A stretch of DNA of 64,000 nucleotides, from NCBI GenBank assembly GCA_946811185.2, contig OX328111.1, forward strand, positions 40,660,388 to 40,724,387, in the 5' to 3' direction. How positions within the stretch are numbered: position 1 is the first letter of the stretch; each line of letters opens with the position of its first letter. This document shows, piece by piece, positions 28,501-43,200 of the stretch. Under the pieces are notes generated by a model. It saw nothing but the letters and a program-made list of their open reading frames with translations. It had not been told where the DNA came from and did no database searches. The stretch is from Hippopus hippopus (lineage: Eukaryota > Mollusca > Bivalvia > Cardiida > Cardiidae). The position numbers and the translations under genes were made by a program.

Positions 28501-31500
28501 TGGCTGCGCCACCCGTGAAAATATTACCGATGGTGTTCACTCGATGAAATATGCAGCCACTCGTGAAAATACTTCCGATGGTGTTCACTCGATGAAATAA
28601 ATTTCGATCTTTCACCGAAAAAAACAAATATCCTCTATTTATTTTGTGAAGCATCTTAAAAATAAAATAAACTGTTTGTCAGAGTCGTCATCACAAGTAA
28701 AAACTTCAAAGATATTGGCTTACATACCAGTCACATCAAATTTCAGTCTTTTATCAGAGTGAGTATGTTTTTTTCATTATGATTTATGCAATTCACTTAA
28801 CTCTTTACCAAACGACAAAATTTTAGACTGGTCCAAATTGAGAGCATTTGCAGACGACAAAATTAAAATGACTCAAAAATTGAAATTTGTTCTGGGAGTG
28901 TAGAAAACATTATGGGAAAAGGAGAAAAGCTGGTTACCAGCATTTTCTCCTTTTCCCACAATGTTTTCAAAAGGCTTCTTTTACAGGGTCGTGAAAACAA
29001 GGGATTGTTTGGGAAAGGGTTAAAAGTCTATGTGAATGGGAACAAAGACTAATCTTTGGAACAGATGTATCTTTTTTCAACTAACTTCCAAAGATAATGA
29101 AGTACAACAACAATAAATAAACTGAATAACTTACATGCTCACTCTTGCAACTTGAGGGTTGTCTTTATCAATTACTCTTAGTACCTTGATGCTGAAGATA
29201 CAGTGGCTGAAAGAAAAATACAAAACATCATTTATTCATTTTCCACCTTTCTTTTAAAAATAAATATGTTTCATTGAAAATCAAGAAGTATAGCCGAACA
29301 AGCTCCATTAACATGAATACGATGACTTGATTTTTAAACATTTCACCACATGACAATGTCTTAGACTGGTCCAAGTTAAATGCACTTGCAGACGACAAAT
29401 TAAATATGGCTGGGCTAGAAAACATTGTGAGAAAAGGAGAAAATTCTGGTTACCAGCATTTTCTCCTTTCCCCGCAATGTTTTGAAAAGTCTTATTATCC
29501 AAGGTTGGGTCTGTGTAGTTAAGGGTTAACTCATTTAGTTATCAGAAATAACTTAATCAATATCAAGAGCATAAACAAGAATTTTAAGGTTTAAACCTGA
29601 ACTAGTTTCTTTTTTATCCAGACATTCAACGTAACCATATTCTTAAATTATCAACATACAAAATTTTAGGTTGGTCAAAACTGAAACCATTTAAAGACAA
29701 AACACTTTATGTTGCTCAAATGATGGAGTTTGCATCAATAGGGTAGAAAACATAATAGAAATAGGAGAAAATGTTGGTAATACCAACATTTTCTCCTTTT
29801 CACATAATGTTTTCAAAGCCTTCAGTGTTGAGTAACAGGATTGTGTGGTAACAGGTTAAATCCAAATGTTGACCAAGTCACAGATAATTTACATAGTACA
29901 TGTAAAACTAAATAAACAATTACATGTGAAGCTGTTGTGGCCACAGAAGGAATTACTCATTGTCAGAATTATAGGCAAAAAAATTTTTTTTCACACAGAA
30001 CTACCAACCTTCTTGATGAGTTATGATTGAGTTTTGTACAAGCAGTTTTCAAGTTGCGCTGTCCAATTGTTAACAGTTTATAGGCTTCATCTGCTGATGT
30101 GACATGAATGTATTTAAGACCTGAAAACAAACCCAACAAGGCGACCATGATGGTCCTATATCGCTCACCTGAGTACTAAGCAGTAAAGGTTTACAATGAA
30201 GATAAATACCAAAAATCAAGGTTCAAGGCCAAATGATAATGAAACAAGAGCGGCAAATTGTGGCAAGATATGCCCGTCCCACCGCCAGTTGTCAAGGAGG
30301 TATAATAATCGCAAAGGGCAGGTAATGCAACAAACATGTTTACCAAGTCTCAAGTCAATTTGACATGAGACTTCAAAGTTCCGTTCCGGACAAGCAAGAA
30401 ATACTGTAAAAATGAAGATCAAAGTGGAATTACTCAAAATCCGCGCTAGGTAGAGTTATTGTTCTTGCACAATGTACTCCGTAATATTGCAACAAACATG
30501 CATACCAAGTTTGAAGTAGTTCTGACTTGAGATGACAAAGTTATATTCCGGACAAGCACTAAATGCTGTAAAAATGACGATCAAAGGGAAATAACTCAAA
30601 GACAGCACGAGGTAGAGTTACAATTCTTATGCACTGCACTTCCAAATATTGCAACAAATAAGCATACCATATTTCAAGTCATTCCTACTTAAGATGACAA
30701 AGCTTTGCTCCCAACAAGCAAGAAATGCTATAAAAATGAAGGTCAAAGGGGGAATGACTCAAAATTCATACTAGGAAGAGTTATGGTTCTTGTGCACTAA
30801 TTTTTCAACACTCATGCATACCAAATTTGAAGATGTTCAGGCTAGAGATGACAAAGTTATATTCCGGACAAGCAGAAAATGCTGTAAAAATGACGATCAA
30901 AGTGAAATAACTCATAGACAGTACGAAGTAGATTTATGGTTCTTTCATACTGCACTCCATATTATTGCAACAAACACAAATGCCAAGTTTCAAGTCAATC
31001 GGACTGGAGATGACAAAGTTATGCTCCGGACAAAGAACTATTCTAAAGAACCTTCTAATTCAAGGGCAAATAACTCCAGTTGTTCTGGTCTGATTAGACC
31101 CATAATCGAACTCACTGGAGATCTTATGGTCACATATATTTTGACCAAGTTTGGTGCTGATTGGTTTTATAATTGTAGATACTAGAGTGTAAACAAAGTC
31201 AAATATAGCAATTTTTCTAATTCAAGGGCAAACAACTCTAGTTGTTCTGGTCCGATTAGACCCATTATCAAACTCATCTGAGATATTATAGTCACATATA
31301 TTTTGACCAAGTTTGGTGCTGACTGGTTGATATTTGTAGATGCTAGAGTGTAAACAAACAAATGTGAACGGACGGACGCCGGACGAAGGACGGTGAGTGT
31401 TCACAATAGCTCATCCTGAGCATTTTGTGCTCAGGTGAGCTAATAAAAAACTAAAATCCAGATTTAGAAGGAATCACTCCCAATTTATTGTTTGTGTTGA

Positions 31501-34500
31501 CAAGTAATGAACATTAGCCACAGTTTACCTTTCTAAAACCTTCAATGCCTAAATGGTAACCAGCATTTTCTCCCGTTCCCACGATGTTTTCTACCATTTC
31601 ACAGACAAGTTCAAGTCTTCAGACATCAACCATATACTAGTCAAAGTTCTTTTTTGCATGCTTATAAAAGTAGATGTGAAAAAAAAAAAAAAAAAACAAG
31701 AGCATCACATGTAGGTGCCAACACTTGCCTGCATCGGTTTTTAGCAATAGATTGAATTTCTGTTAAAATTCCACAAAGGTGCATTACTGTGTCAAAAATA
31801 TTTTGATGGTTACCTGCCCCTGTAATATTGGTTCCCCTTTTGATAGTTATCAACTAGTCAGTTTGAAGAAAATATCTTCAGTAATGACAGAGATATTATA
31901 TAGAATGTCAAAGTATTTGAACAACAGCGCAGACAACAATAGGCTATGACAATAATTCCTTGCTATTTACATCCAAAGGCACCCAAGCTAAATTGGTACA
32001 ACTCTCTGTACATAATTACAGACACACCTTTTACGTATGGACTTCCATGCTGATCATCGCTGAGCTTCAAACATGGCCTTCTGATATTCTTTCTCTTTGG
32101 AATTGACTCAAGAAGATCAAATATCTGCTCATTATAGATCTCTGCAAAGCTGACCCAAATTGAATACTTGATTTGACCCTGATCCTCCACTGACACCTTA
32201 GTCTCCTCCCGCACTCTGTCATTTACTGCCTCCAGAAAGTCACTTTCAGCATCTGCAAACATAGAGTCCGTATTTACCAATCATTCTTAAGAACATTCTT
32301 AGTCCTATTGTTCAAGATTTTCTAAATTTGATAGCAACATAGCTTGTGATTGGCTGAACCATTTGGTTTCGCCAATTAAAAGCTGTGTTACTTTCTAAAT
32401 CTAGAATAAGACAATGAATATTCTCAAAAATGGTTGTTGTATACCCTCCCAGTGTCCATATGCACCATCCATTCTCAAGAACATTCTTAGCCTAATACTT
32501 GTTACAAAGGTCCAATAGAGTTATCTCTCTTTGAGCACTCTTGTACATATATGGTTAAAACTAGAGGCCCTTGAGGGCCTGAAATCACTCTACTGGCAGT
32601 GATTTTGCTTTTATGCTAGCATACAATATGAATTCATGATGCAAAAAGAAAAAAAGCTAAAAAACACAAAAATGTGTTCTTGCTACTGGCCTTGAACCCA
32701 CTAAGACAAAATAAGTAGGCATGGTGAATTGAAAAAACAGTGAAAAAAATGAAGTGCAATTTCTAAAAACTAAATGTTTGGAATCCAGGCAAATTTGATA
32801 GGGTTTCAGTACGCCTTGTATTAAACAATCCGAGCAAATTTCAAAGAAATGTGACTAATAATGTGGACTCTGTTGAGTAAACGATACTAAGTCATCAAAT
32901 GGTTGTTTTTCCTAAACAGTTTATTAGATTTTCTTCACTTTTAATAGAGTTCAATCTCTAGATGAATCTTTGCAAGTTTCAAAAGAATTGGATCAACACT
33001 GTGAACTTCATTGCCTAAACAAGAAAATTAATGGAAATTTTCAACTTTAAATGGCTACCTGTCCCATACTGATTCTCAGATTTTTTTTTTAAAAATCAAT
33101 AGGGTTCAAGCTGTTAATGATACAAAGCAACTGTGCAAGTTTCATGAAAATCCGACCACAAATGCTGACATCATCGTGTAAACAAGAAATGTAAATTTTC
33201 AACTTGAAATTGCTACTTTTCCCATACTGTGTGTTGTATTTTTTTTCAAAATCAATAGGGTTGAAGCTATTGATGAGATAAACAAACTGTGCAAGTTTCA
33301 CAAAAATCTGTCAGATTAAAAATGCAGACTTTATCATGTAAACAAGAAATGGAAATTTTCAACTTGAAATGGCTACTTTTCCTGTACTGTTTGTTGGATT
33401 TTTTTCAATATCAATAGGGTTGAAGCTATTGATGAGATAAACAAATTGTGCAAGTTTCATGAAAATCTGACCACAAATGCAGACTTTATCGCGTAAACAA
33501 GAAAAAGACTAATGGACGGAGAGACGGACGACAGAAACCACACCATGACATAAGCTCTGCTGGCTTTTAGCCAGTAGAGCTAAAAATGTACAAGTCTTGT
33601 GAGATAGTGCCATATTACGGGAACCTACACGGTGCCCGTGACATAACCAAATCATTAATTCACCCATACTGGGAACAGAAAATGAAAAATGAAAGCCTTA
33701 ACTTACTTATTAGACACTGTATCACAATGAAATGTGCCTTTGTTAGCAGAGAAAGGTTGTATGGTATTTAAGATGCCATTGGTTTTTGTGTACACATGGT
33801 CCCACAGGGTTTTCCCTTGGCAACAAAAATAGGGGGTCATTGTGACCCCCTAGTCAAAAATAATGGGGGTCATTTTGGAATTTATGGGGGTCACACCAAA
33901 ATGTAATTAGCTTGGACAAAAGCTACTATTTGTTAAACTGTGTGTCTTTTTTGTGTTTTGTATTCGCTGTAAATCTTTGTATACTCTACATACATGTATG
34001 TATTATTACATGGTGATAGATACATAATAACACCAGAGAGTCTCTATATTGAGGGAGCTTGCAGCCTAGATGGCACCTTTTTCATAAACAGTATCTGGAG
34101 TATGCTTTATTTTTGCCTGTTTTTAACATGCAAATATGCTCTAGCTTTAGACAAGCTGTCATATAGTTCTAAGTAATTGTAATCTTCGAAGGGTATCATG
34201 AACGCTAGTGTTTTGATGATGCACAAGGGTTGAATTTCGAATTTTGTGTAGCCTCTGTCTGATGAAAAAGGTTGTTTTGTTTTGTTTTTATCTCAGGAAT
34301 CGACTATTTAATTGGTGAAAATAGCTTGTTGTCAGCCTGCTTGGAAAGCCTCTATTGTTTTGCTTGATAGAGAATATCCATTTCGGCCGAAAATAAACTA
34401 TATTCACCAATTAAACTGCCGATTCCTATATTTCAAGACACAGGTCGCATTCATGCCGCTGTTTTCAAGGAATAACGAAGTTATCTCTTTAGCTACATTG

Positions 34501-37500
34501 TAATTTACAGTAAACCCTCGAGTCCTTGAAATGTGTTTCTGTGTGCTCTTACCAGGCGTTGTGCAATCTTTGTTGACGGGCTATTCTTCCTTGCAAACAG
34601 CAAGAATGACATCGATCTTGACAGAGCCATATTTTTTTCATTAGAGATCAACTGGTTTAGTTTTGACCCGTTTAAAAACGAACTGTATGCTAGTAAAATC
34701 GATACACAGTCCAGTGTTTCGTCCCATTTTCTTTTCGTACTCCAGATTTTTCATCTACTCGCGATGTAACAGTGTCGGTAGTATATACGATTAGTAACTC
34801 TTATCGTATTTGTGCATCCACAATGACGCATTGTTGAAAAAATTGCGGGTCATTTTCCTTAAAAATGCGTCAAAACGCACAAAATTGTGCGTCAAGGAAA
34901 ACCCTGGTCCCAGTAGTAGGTCTAAATGCACCGTTAAGAGTTCCACAGATGGAAATAAGAAGTATTCTAGATTAAAAAAGTAACACAACTTTTAGTTGGC
35001 TAAACAATTTGGTTTAGCCAATCAGAAGTTGTGTTACTTTCAAATCTGTAATTTTTTTCAAGAAAAGACTAAAAACATTTTTAAGTATATAATCTTATCT
35101 TTATTATAGTTAAGCTATTTTCTCCTTTTCCAGCCGTATTTTCAGAAGGCTTTTTTCTCAGGGTCGTTTAAACTTGGGATAAGGGGTAAGTGGTAAGGGG
35201 TTAACCCTGCTCTGCAGAACAAACAATAAGGAATAAATAACCCTACGGAACAGAGATCCTGAAAACATTAGAAACCAGAGTTTTCTCCTTTTTTCACAAT
35301 ATATTCTACTCTTTCAGAGGTAAGTTCTATAATTTGAGGCACATTTCCTCTGCAAATACTTTCACTATGAGCTTCTCTAAGATTTTGTAGTAGGGTAAAG
35401 AGTCAAATACTTATTTTTCAAAAAAAAGAAAAAAAGCCTCAAAATCAAAGACTGAGTATTTAAATAATAGGCAATATTAAAAACACATCTATACTTGTTT
35501 TCAGGCAGTTTTTAACCCATTTCATTTTATCAAACTATAATCAGTCTTGTATTTTCATACCAAATGTTGCACTTGACAGTTGCGTAGATTACGACTGACA
35601 GAAAATGCATTTCATTTTCTTTGGGAGCCCATCAAATAAATCACTGATGTGATATTTACAGTTTTAAAGTAAGATCATTCTGCTATATCATATGTATTTA
35701 TCTTTTACACCTTATATATCAGTAATTTATATATGTTTACACAGCTGACTTAAGTTTGAACCATTCTACAGTCTATCAAATTTTGACCACGTTTTTTTTT
35801 CTCTGGCTGTATGAATGCAGAGTGTGCTGTGCTTTTTCTAGCTTGAGGTTTTTGTACCCTTTGGTAACTGGAGTTGGGGGTACACAAACAATGATGTGGG
35901 TTCAGATCTAAACTACATAATTTTATTTAAATATCAAGTTTTAATGGCAGCCTACTAACAGATAAATTGTTTTCATGCAATATGCGCAAACAAGATTTTA
36001 TAGATAGATCTACATGTTCACAGTTATAAGCTCTTCAAACACTTTAGGAACCTTTCCTCAAACTGTGCAAACATTTTTGGCAAAATCAATTCTAATGTTT
36101 GCTAAAACAAGTAGGTAAGTGAAATACCATGGAACTGGTCCAATTCCTGTACAAAATCTATCAAATTGGTAGTGTTGGGCAATCAGGTTAAAATCACAAA
36201 CGATTATCGCTTTGTAATCCGAAGAGCACACCAACTAGTTATCAGTTGTACAATCGGTGTCTCCATTTAACTGAGAATGCCTTTTTGCTTTAAATACTGC
36301 GACAATTTGTCTACATGATATTAAGTTTATAAGGATGTTGTGTTTTGTACTTAAAAAATCAATGAAATACAATACCATTTAGATTTTTTGCTTTATTTAA
36401 TATCATTTATTTTGGTCCTTTAATTTTAATTTCCAAACCTGTTTAAAAAAAAGTCAGACATATTTCAAGCATTTGCAGACGACATCCCCCCATCTATATT
36501 TTCATTTCCTAAAACAACAATTTTTTCATTCGTGAACAGAATTTTAGCTACCACTTATTGTTTTATTCAGAGATTTGTGTAAATTCACTGTTTAAATTCA
36601 TTATTAAAGATGAAAAGATAGTTTGAAGTCCCTCTTATCGGACGATGCCACGCTGATCATTGTAGTGTCATGGGTTTTCACGGTTTTTTTGGCGATCTAT
36701 TTTTGTGTCAATTAATTTTTTGGAGAAGTATTACCACATGATTTGACATCAATTTGTCATTTTGAATACCAGGTAACTTTAAAATCTGTCACTTTACACT
36801 AGCTTGCCAGCTTCATGATCATGCGCGTGTCCGCATTTTATACTGATCGTGTTTAGCCCATATTTCTGCCGAATGCATAAAAGTTAGGTTATATGAAGCT
36901 CTAGACCATAACTTCATGCGTCAGATTGACATTTAGGCAGATACTTTTCAGCGTCAAAGACATGTCATTTCAAATTTCCCAGCTTCAAAACTCGCGCTAT
37001 TGTCAACTTCGGAAGATAGTAGCCGATCCGCAGCTCATTCATTTGTTATTGAAAAGAACAAAGACAGTTTAAACTGAGCCATCTTTCGCTAGCAAATAAT
37101 CAAATTGCATCCAATATTCGTCCGCTAAAACAAATGACCTTGTTAATGCTTTATTTTATTTTACAATCCTAGTGACAAAGATGTTAAAGTCAGCAAACTG
37201 ATCAAAACGCAGCCGCAACCTTTTGGGCACAAACAAATCATACGATAACCTTAGAACGTTCTGGTTTAGCATCTATATTTAAAAATCGGGAAAACCCTAA
37301 GCTAGAGTGACATTCGGCATACCTCGGGTGATGGGAGCCTGTAGGTACGGAATCGGCCGAGTTGTGACGAGTGCTAGAGTGAGTGACTGTAAACATTTCG
37401 CTGCAGATTTTTCCCCTAAATTACAAAGTTCTATGAATTTCATTGTTTATAGGGTGAAAATTTTTGTACGTTCTTGTATGTATAGCAGAGAAAAACTGTA

Positions 37501-38391
37501 CATGATTTTTCTATTTTATACGTGATCGCACACACTGTGAATGTTTCTTTAAAATTCTCTTAGAACATATGCCAACATACATTATATATTGTAAAACAGA
37601 TAAAGAAAGACAATGTATGCACTATTTACCTTTGTATTCTCGTGTGTTGGAACTTATTGAAGTTTCAGAACTAACTGTTGTATTGGTTGCCGTGGAAATG
37701 TCCGAGGCATCATCTCCTAATAAACTCATCACATCCATGTCCTTTAAAGATAATTGAAATTAGCTATACTCTGGCAAAGGGGGGTTTACACAATCAGTTA
37801 CACAAAGTACTTTTGCCGACACTATAAAGCCATGTCAGAGTAAAGAGAAAATGTACTTCAATCTTTGACCATCACAGTTTATTAGTAACCAGAGTTAACC
37901 CTTTACCAAACAATACCGGGTTTTCACGACCCTGTGAAAGAAGCATTTTGAAAGCATTGTGGAAAAAGGAGAGTATGCTGGTAACCAGCATTTTCTCCTT
38001 TTCCCACAATGTTTTCTACCCTATCATAGACAAATTCCGTCATTTCAGCCAGATTGAAATTGTCGTCTGCAAATTCTTTCAGTTTGAACAGGTCTAAAAT
38101 TTTGTCGTTTGGTAAAGAGTAAAAGATGAAATTTGAAGCATCTGAGCCATGCTCTGGCAAAAGGGGGTTGCACGTATCTCTGTAATGCATTATACCAGCA
38201 AGTCGTCATATCAGGTTCCAAAGAATCCACTCGTCCGCTCGTACTTACGAGTAAGAAATGGATGAGGACGAGTGAATTATCAGTCATGGTCAGGCCTAAA
38301 AAAAAAAATAGTTTGTTTAGGGTAACGTCTCCAAAAATGTTAGGTAGGGTAGGGACGATTTTTTTTTTTTTTTTTAACCCCCCCCCCCCCC

Positions 38392-38434
<43 letters not shown>

Positions 38435-40190
38435 CATTTTGAAATGGTGGTATTTGCTTTCGAAAATGGAAAAAAAAGAGAGAAAAAGGTGGCTACCAGC
38501 TCTGAGTCCCTTTTCTCATTATGTGTTCAAAAGACCTCTAGTCTGTCACTAACTTTCTGATTGTGCGGTAAATGGTCAAATTCTATCTAAACTATACTTC
38601 TATATTTGCATCTTTTTTCCCCACTGAATGCTGTCCACTTTTGTTTAACTCTTTTCTGAATTGAAATTTTTTAGACTTGTCCAAATTAAAAGTATTTGCT
38701 GACAACAAAACAAATGTAACTCACAAATTGAAATTCGTTTTGGGAAGGATAGAAAACATGGGAAACAAAGAAAATATGGGTTTATAGCATTTTCTCCTTT
38801 TCCCTCAATTTTCCCACAATGTTTTCAAGTTTTTTTTAAGGATTGTTAAAACTGGATTGTGTGGTAAAGAACTAAAACAGCTGAAAAAGTGAAAAACATT
38901 TATTTGCAAGTTTCTAAATAAACTGAATAAATTCTAGAATGTTTCGTTTGTTTTTATGTTTAATACCCTCCCCCTCCAGAACACTTTAGAGGACTATATA
39001 TATTATACTGATTTAAAGTAAACATTTTATCTGTAGAAAAGTTGGGTTTACAAAGGTTATGCATATTGTTTTTTATCTAGAACACACATTCTTGACACAA
39101 CTTTGAAATTACAAGTATCCACTTTTGTTGTCCTTCAGAGTTATAATGTGAAACAAGAGTGTCGTCATCACAATATACGCCGCCACATGGCTGCTATTTC
39201 AAGCAGCTAGCTTTAGAGACTAAAGTGTTGGAATTTCTAGCACCTACCTGGGTAGCTCAATGGATATATTGTGTTACTTGTGATCTAAAAGTTTTACGCA
39301 TGGACTGATGGATGGACAGACGGACGCACAACGGACTCATTGGTCATTGGCTTTGATTGAGCAATAAAAATATGAAGTTTCATGAAATTATGTCCATTAG
39401 TTGGAGATACATTGATGAAAAACATTTTTTTTTCCCATGACACAGCAATAAATTCCAAAACCCTGACAATATGCGCTAGGTCACATGATCTGTGAAAATT
39501 TCATCCAAATCCGTTGAGATATGTCAAGTAATTAAAGAGATATTGGTGAAAAATGAAATATAACATGAAGCCCCCTTTTTCCATGATGCAACTATAAATC
39601 GCAAAACCTTGACAATCTGCACTAGGTCACATGATGAGAAAAACATTCTATGAACATTTTATCCAAATCCGTCAAGAAATGTGGGAGGAGTTGCGTTCAC
39701 AAGAAACAGACTTTTGTAAGGATGGATGCAGTTTAAATTTGACATGAAGCCCCCTTTTTCCATGACACAGTAATAAATTCCAAAACCCTGACAACATGCG
39801 CTAGGTCGCATGATCTGTGAAATTTTCATCCAAATCCGTTGAGATATGTCCAGTATTAATTAAAGAGATACTGGTGAAAAATGAAATACAACATGAAGCC
39901 CCCTTTTTCCATGATGCAGCTATGAATTGCAAAACCTTGACAATATGCGCTAGGTCACATGATGAGAAACATCCTGTGAAAATTTTACCCAAATCCGTCA
40001 AGAAATGTGGGAGAAGTGCTGCTGCTCCTCAATTTTATATAGATCAGACACATTTTACCTGGAAACTAAAGTGGCATCACTTGCCAGAAGTGTAGGAGAG
40101 ATTAGAAAGCATGGAAAATTTTTGCATAGCGGCCTCCTAGCCTAGGCAGTTTCAGGTTTTTCTCTAAGACCAGGTAGGGTAAATCAAGGT

Positions 40191-40256
<66 letters not shown>

Positions 40257-43200
40257 AGCGAGAACAAGGCAAGTTTGGGTAGATTTATATTTTCCGAAAG
40301 AAATTATTGTTGCCTCATTGTAACAAAGATAGAAAAATATATATATATATGTAAATACCTGTCTAATATGAAGACCTATCGACGCTTGATACAAGTCTAA
40401 ACTTCTATCGTTGCCGTCGTCTAGTTTAGTCCAGTCCGTCCTGTCAGATAAGTTGCAAGAGAAACATCCATTAAAATTTTTCGAATGTTATATCTGCATT
40501 GAACACCTTAATTGTTCGTAGTTCTGGAGCATGCTAGCACTTTTGCCGAATGATGTATAACAGAACTTGTTCAATCCGAAATCTAGCAAACCGAAAGTAG
40601 CGACAATGCACTACAGAACCGGAAATGCGGTGATGACAACAGAGATGACGGGATCCTGTCTATATTTTACGCGAAGAAAAGCGAAAATCACAAGTAAAAG
40701 TTCGTTACACAGTCTGTATAGTACCGCAGTATTTCGGGCGTGATTTGTTGTAGAAGATAAAACTGGTACCCGTTTGTCTTTTGTAACCGTGCGATAGGAT
40801 ACGAACGTTCGATAAACAGAAGTTCCTGTGTGGAGTTAGCGAAAAAGCCCGATCTCTCCGCCTGCTTGTATGTATTTTTAGAAATGGAAAACCCACGTTA
40901 TTGCGTTTGACAATTTGTGTTTAAGGTCGGTTCAATATACTCCGATACACAGTAGCTTTTGTACAGGCGTAGGAGTTTTCATGCATAATTATGTATGTAG
41001 TAGTAGTACATGATTGTACACCTATAATATAATGCGCAATATTTGCCGAAACAGGCGTCCTGTGACACAGTATGATAAAAGGCTGATTTTTTTTTTTATC
41101 GGAAGACAAAAAAAAAAAATTAGGGTCGGGGCAAAATCTCCAGGTAGGGTCGGTTTACCCGAAACAAACTATTTTTTTTTTACGCCTCATCTGGCAGGGC
41201 AAGTGGTAAATAGGAGGTATTAAACAAATAACTTTTCAGATGAACAGGCAACTTACAAGGAACAAAACGGCCATGCCATTATTGAATAAGCAAATTAAGG
41301 ATATTCAGGAACATAAATATTGAAACAGGATATAAAACGTGCTGGTTCCCGCTCCAAATAAAGACCGGTTGCAAGTCAGCATAATGATGTAACTCAGTAC
41401 CTGTCATTGCAAATAAAAATGTTTTAATATGCTTTGGGTAATTAAATACGAGACTTTGCTTATTATTACGAACGATATTAACGCAAATACTTATCTGAAA
41501 CCAGTTCAAAAAACTTCGCCGTTTTAGGTTTATTCATTTCTATTACTTGATCAGATAAATGGTACCGGCTATTGAAACCCGGTATTTAACGATTGTTGCA
41601 ATGCTAATATAATTAGTGTTTCCATTTCGTCGGAAAAGAAAATGTCAGAGTCCAAAATTAGAAGGGTTTTTCTTGTCGGACAAGTGAGGATAAAAACAGG
41701 GCAAGTGTTTTTTTGAAGTCACTTGTCCTGCAGGACGAGTGCCTTTTCTGAAAATTGTTGGACCCTGCATATGACTATACAACTATGGATCCATACAATC
41801 CCTTTTGTCTAACAAACAAGTCATGAGGTAGACTGGTTTTTTAACATGCAGAAAACTGACAAATAGCGAACAGTTTTGGCTCCGGTCAGCCTTTGCTGAC
41901 TGCATATAGGCTGACCTGGGTTGATACTTTTTGCATATGCAATCCCCCTTTTCAGAGCATGGCTTATTTAAAAATTGCAGTATTTGAATCATTTAGACAC
42001 ACACTTAAGTTATTTTTAGCTGTTAAAGAAACAATACAGATAAAAGGCAATGAAACATTCTATGAAAAAAGTTTTACAAAAAAAAAAAAAAAAAAAAAGA
42101 AAAATTCACCAACCTCGTCACAACTCATTTTCATGACTCTCTCTTTCACTTTCTTCTCATGTAATTCTTGTTCCTCTGTCAACCTTGTGACACCCATGAA
42201 GAGATCTGGCTTCAAGTTCATGCCATTCCACTGACGCCCATTAATACTGTTAAACAGGACATCTAGAGCTCGAGGCAAAACACCTGCATCTTTGGGCTCC
42301 CCTAAAATAAAAATGGCCGAGTCACATGGCAAACACATAACCTGGATGCTTCAAGGCCCAGTAGCAGCCAAAACATCAAGGTGTTAGAATGCATTTAAAT
42401 TTAAATCATACCATTTTATTTGAAAATATGCAAAATATTGTGAAGACAACAATCTGTTTTTGTGTGGTCTGTCTACATGTTAGTCCCAGGCAGAAAAGTG
42501 AGTTTTAAAATCATGCAAAAGGTATTCAAAAGATAGAATGATCTGGCAGGTTTTACCCTTAGTCCTAGTTTTGAAATTATTTCTCTGCCAGCGAGTGGCA
42601 GCGACTAGCACTGGACCTACCATACAATAACAGATTATCATCTTCACAATAATTTCCATACTTTTAAGTGGTATGATTTACATTGAAATGCATTTTAACA
42701 CCTACTTTGTATACTACTGGCAGCTACTGTTACTTTAAGATTGAACAATACAGATTTGTAATTTCATTTGTGAGCATTTTTTGCAGCTAAAATTGTCTTT
42801 CATCATGCATTTTTTAATGAACACCAGCTACATGTGTTATGATGCCTAAGTACACCAAGATCAGACTGCACAAAAACTAGTAATATGACCTTGGATCCAC
42901 ATTCTAAATAGTTTTTTTGTTTTGGTAAATAATAGAGGTCAAACCAGTCTTAAGGTTGTTGTATGGTGTTTAACGCCGTTTTCAACATTATTTCAGTTAT
43001 ATTGCGGCGGCCAGTGCACCTACCCATGCTGTCCTGGAGTCTCTTTTACCAGTACTCCGCACAATTTTCTTTCCAAGCTACTGGCTGCTTTCCCACATAA
43101 TCATTGTCGAAACAATGGTCAGAGGTGGGAGAGGAATGAATCCTGTCGCAGTGACTATCATCAATCCTCGGAAAGAAATTGGCCGAGCCAGGGGTTGTAG

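Noticed and set aside
30790..31185. 131-residue open frame
   Set aside because: Lies wholly within the tandem core of the Helitron-like element and is not conserved between its units.
30327..31220. CRISPR-like regular spacing
   Set aside because: Units are ~162 bp with no short conserved repeat separated by unique spacers, and the context is eukaryotic; it is a tandem core of a mobile element.
38045..38552. Long open frames of poly-Phe or poly-Lys on both strands
   Set aside because: They are translations of the T-C-A homopolymer tract and a MITE.
40164..40394. Poly-proline open frame
   Set aside because: Translation of the poly(G) tract.
41646..41767. Possible small CAGAG...CCCTG element
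   Set aside because: Ends resemble the 6-bp class, but the flanks (AAATGT and CATATG) do not match.
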